The position numbers and the translations under genes are program-made. Shown here piece by piece: positions 13,557 to 15,655 of a stretch of 15,655 bases of DNA. Source of the stretch: CAYTUI01 sp964441335 (GTDB taxonomy: Bacteria > Patescibacteriota > Patescibacteriia > UBA1558 > 2-01-FULL-52-15); contig CAYTUI010000033.1 of the NCBI GenBank assembly GCA_964441335.1, positions 1 to 15,655 of the forward strand, given 5' to 3'. The stretch's first letter is position 1. Each line of letters starts with the position of its first letter. The notes below the pieces were generated by a model. It saw nothing but the letters and a program-made list of their open reading frames with translations, did no database searches and was not told where the DNA came from.

Positions 13557-13620
13557 TGAGTTATGAGTAATGCGTAATGTGTAATGAGAGGACAAACGTT
13601 TGCCTCCCATTACACATTAC
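13553..13620 (+). repeat. TAATGAG-type repeats and a long imperfect hairpin between helicase and exonuclease genes
   Basis: TAATGAG, TTATGAG, TAATGCG, TAATGTG and TAATGAG follow one another from 13554. GTAATGTGTAATG (13574-13586) is perfectly complementary to CATTACACATTAC (13608-13620). Inside it GAGG pairs with CCTC and the centre CAAACGTTTG is itself palindromic, so the whole 47 bases can fold back. There is no T-tract, so it is not a terminator. The 3' arm is part of the G-free leader of the next gene. Confidence 0.8.
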
Positions 13621-13633
13621 CAATTACACAACT

Positions 13634-14407
13634 ATGGACAAAATAGTACTTGATCTAGAAACCCAAAAGACCTTTGACGAGGTCGGAGGTCATCATAATA
13701 ACCATAAGCTGGGTGTTTCGGTTTGCGGTGTTTATTCTTATGATAGAAATGAATTCCGGGCATTTAAGGAAGAGGAATTCAAAGAAATGTTAGAATGGTT
13801 ACGCAATGCCGAGCTAATCATTGGGTTTAACAGTAAACATTTTGATTTCGCGGTTCTGCAGCCATATTATAAAAATTTTGATCTATCGCGTCTGCCGCAT
13901 TTGGATATTTTGGAAGAAGTGGTTCACGCCTTAGGTTTTCGTTTGAAGTTGGATAGTATTGCGCAGGAAACTTTAGGCTACGGTAAATCCGGCGATGGTT
14001 TGGATGCTATAAAATATTATCGGGCAGGTGATTGGGACAGTTTAATTAAATATTGTTTGGTTGACGTCAAAATTACCAAAGAAATTTATGACTACGGTCT
14101 GGCACATGGTAACTTATGGTTTCACAACAATGGCCGTCGTGAAAGTATTCCTATTCGCTGGCAACAGGGAGAGTCAGTAACCGACTTGGTAAACAGAGCT
14201 TTTCGACAAGGTCTGCAATTAAATATTTTTTATATTAATGATGACGGTCAGGCGAGTGAGCATAAAATTGATATCAAGGAATTAAAAAATAATAAGTTTA
14301 AAGCCTTTAGCCACACCTCCAAATCTTTGAATACTTTTGATATCAGTCTGGTTAAATCAGCTAAAGAAGTTGGCCAAATGGGAAGTTGGCAACAGGGACT
14401 GTTTTAG
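13634..14407 (+). CDS. DEDDy-type 3'-5' exonuclease (RNase H-like fold) with WYL-like C-terminal domain
   Basis: I start this 257-residue protein at 13634, not at the longer ATG-free-leader alternative at 13577: MDKIVLDLET puts the exonuclease motif right at the N-terminus, and the 19 upstream codons are the repeat/hairpin tract. Exo I is DLET (Asp7, Glu9), Exo II is GFNSKHFDF (Asn66, Asp71), and Exo III is YCLVD (Tyr140, Asp144), the Y-x3-D form of DEDDy nucleases. These resemble the RNase_H_2/YprB-like group. Residues about 194-246 (LNIFYINDDGQASEHKIDI ... SLNTFDISLVKSAKEV) resemble a WYL domain, a ligand- or nucleic-acid-sensing module common in DNA-damage and defence regulators; this call is less sure. 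The gene follows the helicase by 77 bases and is probably co-transcribed, pointing to DNA processing. Confidence 0.8.
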   Translation: MDKIVLDLETQKTFDEVGGHHNNHKLGVSVCGVYSYDRNEFRAFKEEEFKEMLEWLRNAELIIGFNSKHFDFAVLQPYYKNFDLSRLPHLDILEEVVHALGFRLKLDSIAQETLGYGKSGDGLDAIKYYRAGDWDSLIKYCLVDVKITKEIYDYGLAHGNLWFHNNGRRESIPIRWQQGESVTDLVNRAFRQGLQLNIFYINDDGQASEHKIDIKELKNNKFKAFSHTSKSLNTFDISLVKSAKEVGQMGSWQQGLF

Positions 14408-14442
14408 TTAGTGAGTAGGGAGTAGTTAGTAGTGAGTAGTTA
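14408..14442 (+). repeat. TAGTTAGTGAG-type C-free short repeats after the exonuclease gene
   Basis: AGTTAGTGAGTAGGGAGTAG and close variants (words AGTAG, GTGAGTAG, AGTTAG) run for about 35 bases without any C, directly from the stop codon. They are of the same low-complexity type as the tracts at 6330, 6469, 10395 and 13553. Confidence 0.7.
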
Positions 14443-14449
14443 AAAGCGG

Positions 14450-14473
14450 TGACACTATATGTCATTGTTTTTT
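14450..14473 (+). terminator. Probable terminator of the uvrD-like/exonuclease operon
   Basis: TGACA (14450-14454) pairs with TGTCA (14460-14464), a 5-base loop, followed by TTGTTTTTT. The stem is short, so termination may be weak. Confidence 0.5.
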
Positions 14474-14506
14474 AATTCCGATATACCTTATTAAGTGAGG
14501 AGGAGT

Positions 14507-14581
14507 GTGGCATGTTTGTTGGGATTTGAATATCTAAAAATTCCAAAGAGATCGCGTCGTCGCTTTACTACTGACGAATAA
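14507..14581 (+). CDS. Possible micro-ORF (24 aa) behind a strong SD
   Basis: GAGGAGGAGT precedes GTG at 14507; the frame gives MACLLGFEYL then a basic tail (KIPKRSRRRFTTDE). An ATG at 14512 has better SD spacing (8 bases) but encodes only MFVGI. The SD is better than at any large gene here, but no promoter or terminator frames it, so this is tentative. Confidence 0.25.
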   Translation: MACLLGFEYLKIPKRSRRRFTTDE

Positions 14582-14740
14582 AGGAACATTGTCCTCATGT
14601 TTTATGAATGTTGTATAGCCTCTGCTCCTCGCGAATTGTCCGATTTCTACAAGCCTTTAATAAGTTGACATCTGCGAGCGGAGCGAAGCAGTCTAGCTTG
14701 TCTAAGAGAGACCGATTCTTCTCCTTTGGATAATTGCCAA
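14582..14740. other. Intergenic DNA without a recognised gene
   Basis: No ORF with an SD, no tRNA and no promoter with both elements were found. The only structure noticed is an imperfect inverted repeat CTGC...GCAG around GAGCGGAGCGA (14672-14691). A TTGACA at 14664 has no -10 at 16-18 bases. Confidence 0.5.
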
Positions 14741-14775
14741 TTACTAAAAACTAAAGACCCGTCCGAAGACAGGCC
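14741..14775 (-). terminator. UUCG-tetraloop terminator of the 91-aa gene
   Basis: On the minus strand GGCCTGTC, loop TTCG, GACGGGTC (8 bp with two G-U wobbles), followed by TTTAGTTTTTAG. On the plus strand the wobbles become C-A mismatches, so the minus orientation is favoured. It begins 14 bases after the stop codon of the gene. Confidence 0.88.
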
Positions 14776-14789
14776 TTTTTAGCTGACGT

Positions 14790-15065
14790 TCAGCTAGTGG
14801 GAAATGGCGGCAGATGCTTGGGCCGTTTCGGGGTGGTGTTGAACCACTCCAGCACTTGAAAGAAGCGCTTGGCAGTTACTTTGGGCAGAACCTGCGCTGG
14901 ACTCATGTGACGAACCACAGTGATGTCCACTTGTGCTTCCTTGGCGAATGATGTTTTGACTTCTTTGAGCCGGTCGCGGAAGTGAGCGCCGAAAACATGG
15001 GGTTCAGAGCCCAAATGTTGAGCCACATGTCTTTCCAGATCAAGAACAGAACCGAACGTGGTCAT
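14790..15065 (-). CDS. Hypothetical small protein (91 aa), GC-rich
   Basis: No family recognised. The product is soluble, rich in His, Arg, Phe and Pro, with a predicted helical N-terminal half (VLDLERHVAQHL, HFRDRLKEVKTSFAKEAQV) and a Pro/Lys-rich end (TPKRPKHLPPFPTS); no signal peptide or membrane segment. It is well supported as a gene: an SD AAGGAGGG (15076-15069) just before the ATG, a promoter with TTGACA and TATATA at 17-base spacing, and a UUCG terminator after the stop. Its codons favour G/C (for example CTG Leu, CGC/CGG Arg), unlike the AT-rich housekeeping genes of the window, which may mean transfer or a distinct expression class. The predicted alpha-helical segments suggest a small binding protein, but no function can be assigned. 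Confidence 0.75.
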   Translation of the reverse strand: MTTFGSVLDLERHVAQHLGSEPHVFGAHFRDRLKEVKTSFAKEAQVDITVVRHMSPAQVLPKVTAKRFFQVLEWFNTTPKRPKHLPPFPTS

Positions 15066-15068
15066 TAA

Positions 15069-15076
15069 CCCTCCTT
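15069..15076 (-). promoter_or_regulatory. Ribosome binding site of the 91-aa gene
   Basis: AAGGAGGG on the minus strand, 3 bases before the ATG (slightly close). It stands out because the large genes of the window lack SD sites. Confidence 0.8.
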
Positions 15077-15110
15077 GTGAACCAGAGCGACAGAAAATGA
15101 ACGAACAGTA

Positions 15111-15139
15111 TATATAACTTATTTTTTTATCCGTGTCAA
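15111..15139 (-). promoter_or_regulatory. Promoter of the 91-aa gene
   Basis: On the minus strand a perfect TTGACA (15139-15134), a 17-base spacer and TATATA (15116-15111). Start expected near 15104, leader about 38 bases. It begins about 20 bases after the upstream gene's terminator hairpin. Confidence 0.88.
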
Positions 15140-15146
15140 TGACAGC

Positions 15147-15185
15147 GATAAATAGAGAACCCCCGTCGCGTGTAGCAACGGGGGT
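15147..15185 (-). terminator. Terminator of the 100-aa gene
   Basis: ACCCCCGT (15185-15178 on minus) and ACGGGGGT (15166-15159), a perfect 8-bp stem with an 11-base loop, followed by TCTCTATTTAT. The hairpin is strong, the T-tract moderate. Confidence 0.75.
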
Positions 15186-15203
15186 CCGAAGGGTTTGCCG
15201 GGT

Positions 15204-15506
15204 TCAGTCCGGCGGAATGATGAAGGGGATTGAGGTTTGTGACACCTTCATCGGGGCAGGAATTGGTCTGGGTTTCTCGATCGGCTTGGGGTCGTCGATC
15301 CAAGCATCAAACCCCTCGAAAAAGAGACTTCTGCCGTAAAAGGTTTCCAGTCGGCTGGCGACCATTTTCTTGGCATTATTCTCTCTTGCCGGATACACCC
15401 AGACCCAGGTTTCTCCGGCTCCGGAGATAACCCGTCCGGCAGACCTGATCTGAGACCATACGACACGAAACCGTCTTTTGACGTATTGTCTCTTGGTTTT
15501 GGCCAA
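15204..15506 (-). CDS. Hypothetical small basic/proline-rich protein (100 aa), TTG start
   Basis: No family recognised. The start codon is TTG (15506-15504), preceded by GGAGGTGA (15517-15510) at good distance; a GTG inside the SD is out of frame. The N-terminal half is basic with aromatic residues (KTKRQYVKRRFRVVWSQIR, GETWVWVYPARENNAKKMV), suggesting a small beta-rich nucleic-acid- or ribosome-binding fold, though this is only a composition-based guess. The C-terminal 30 residues are Pro-rich and probably disordered (DDPKPIEKPRPIPAPMK). A fully consensus sigma70 promoter lies upstream and a GC hairpin terminator downstream, so it is an independent and probably highly transcribed gene. Base composition is GC-richer than the housekeeping genes, like its neighbour on the same strand. 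Confidence 0.75.
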   Translation of the reverse strand: MAKTKRQYVKRRFRVVWSQIRSAGRVISGAGETWVWVYPARENNAKKMVASRLETFYGRSLFFEGFDAWIDDPKPIEKPRPIPAPMKVSQTSIPFIIPPD

Positions 15507-15509
15507 GGG

Positions 15510-15517
15510 TCACCTCC
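15510..15517 (-). promoter_or_regulatory. Ribosome binding site that fixes the TTG start of the 100-aa gene
   Basis: GGAGGTGA on the minus strand, 3 bases before TTG; the core GGAGG is 6 bases away. It decides for TTG over any downstream ATG (the next Met is 47 codons in). Confidence 0.75.
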
Positions 15518-15550
15518 AGTGGTAGAGCGTTGAAAACAAAGAGCGTTTAC

Positions 15551-15566
15551 TATAATATATATTATA
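15551..15566. repeat. Palindromic TATAAT element at the 100-aa gene promoter
   Basis: TATAATATATATTATA is a perfect 16-bp palindrome containing TATAAT on both strands. On the plus strand a TTGAAA lies only 15 bases upstream (15530-15535), so a divergent plus promoter is possible but poor. Confidence 0.6.
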
Positions 15567-15589
15567 TCATAGGTGAAGGTAAATGTCAA
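15561..15589 (-). promoter_or_regulatory. Full-consensus sigma70 promoter of the 100-aa gene
   Basis: On the minus strand TTGACA (15589-15584), exactly 17 bases and TATAAT (15566-15561), with TG one base before the -10. Both hexamers match the consensus 6 of 6, the strongest promoter in the window. Start near 15554. Confidence 0.93.
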
Positions 15590-15627
15590 TGGCTGATAAA
15601 TGGGTATACTAAAGGAGTTGGAACAAG

Positions 15628-15646
15628 GTTAGAATAAAGCTCTAAC
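15628..15646. repeat. Inverted repeat at the window edge
   Basis: GTTAGA (15628-15633) and TCTAAC (15641-15646), 7-base loop. No T-tract within the window; the following sequence is cut off. Confidence 0.4.
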
Positions 15647-15655
15647 AAATAACCT

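Noticed and set aside
13577..13633. Longer start for the exonuclease gene
   Set aside because: The 19 extra codons are encoded by the repeat/hairpin tract, and the nuclease motif begins at the Met encoded at 13634.
14664..14700. TTGACA promoter on the plus strand
   Set aside because: No -10-like hexamer at 16-18 bases and no gene downstream on that strand.
14790..15506. Alternative genetic code (UGA recoded as Gly)
   Set aside because: TGA ends both small genes right before their terminators, and the large genes contain no in-frame TGA.
15133..15589. Plus-strand 66-68 aa ORFs and a 113-aa minus-strand ORF over the 100-aa gene
   Set aside because: Shadow frames; only the TTG-started 100-aa frame has an SD, promoter and terminator in register.

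Overview
The window looks like a chromosomal piece of an uncultured, AT-rich, reduced-genome bacterium, most likely of the Patescibacteria (Candidate Phyla Radiation). This is an inference. It rests on (i) a large secreted protein carrying two copies of a 'RILLQVE.NG.AWY' module that I associate with CPR surface proteins, (ii) densely packed housekeeping genes with little or no Shine-Dalgarno (SD) signal, and (iii) the absence of transposons or phage genes. TGA behaves as a normal stop. No taxon below phylum level can be supported.

Layout. 1-2148: 3' part of gyrA (from just before the catalytic Tyr) and its terminator. 2186-6281: two secreted or surface proteins, a dockerin-like/DUF4215/beta-helix protein and a CARDB/coiled-coil/Ca-binding protein, each with its own promoter. 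6284-8636: an operon of a NIF3-like protein and ruvB, with 32-bp tandem repeats in its leader and a bidirectional terminator. 8606-9148: no convincing protein gene, but two tightly packed minus-strand promoter-RNA-terminator units that I call as structured non-coding RNAs. 9109-11325: minus-strand ychF with a small downstream ORF, a SAM methyltransferase, and a third structured RNA or attenuator just upstream of the methyltransferase. 11331-14473: a divergent regulatory region with a perfect 26-bp palindrome, then an apparent operon of a 46-aa basic protein, a UvrD/PcrA-like helicase and a DEDDy exonuclease with a WYL-like C-terminus. 14741-15589: two GC-rich small minus-strand genes, each with a near-consensus promoter, a good SD and its own hairpin terminator.

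Functional threads. gyrA, ruvB, the UvrD-like helicase and the exonuclease all belong to DNA topology, recombination and repair. The two secreted proteins would act at the cell surface, probably in adhesion or carbohydrate/protein contact with a host or matrix. YchF is a translation-associated ATPase.

The most unusual content is between the housekeeping genes. There are at least three candidate structured RNAs whose helices are strand-specific: G-U wobbles on the minus strand correspond to C-A mismatches on the plus strand. There are small GC-rich genes with strong SD sites, unlike the neighbours. There are SD-less, G-poor leaders built from short repeated words. There is also a palindromic candidate operator between the divergent uvrD-operon and methyltransferase-side promoters. 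All of these calls come from reading the sequence by eye; no homology search or folding was run.
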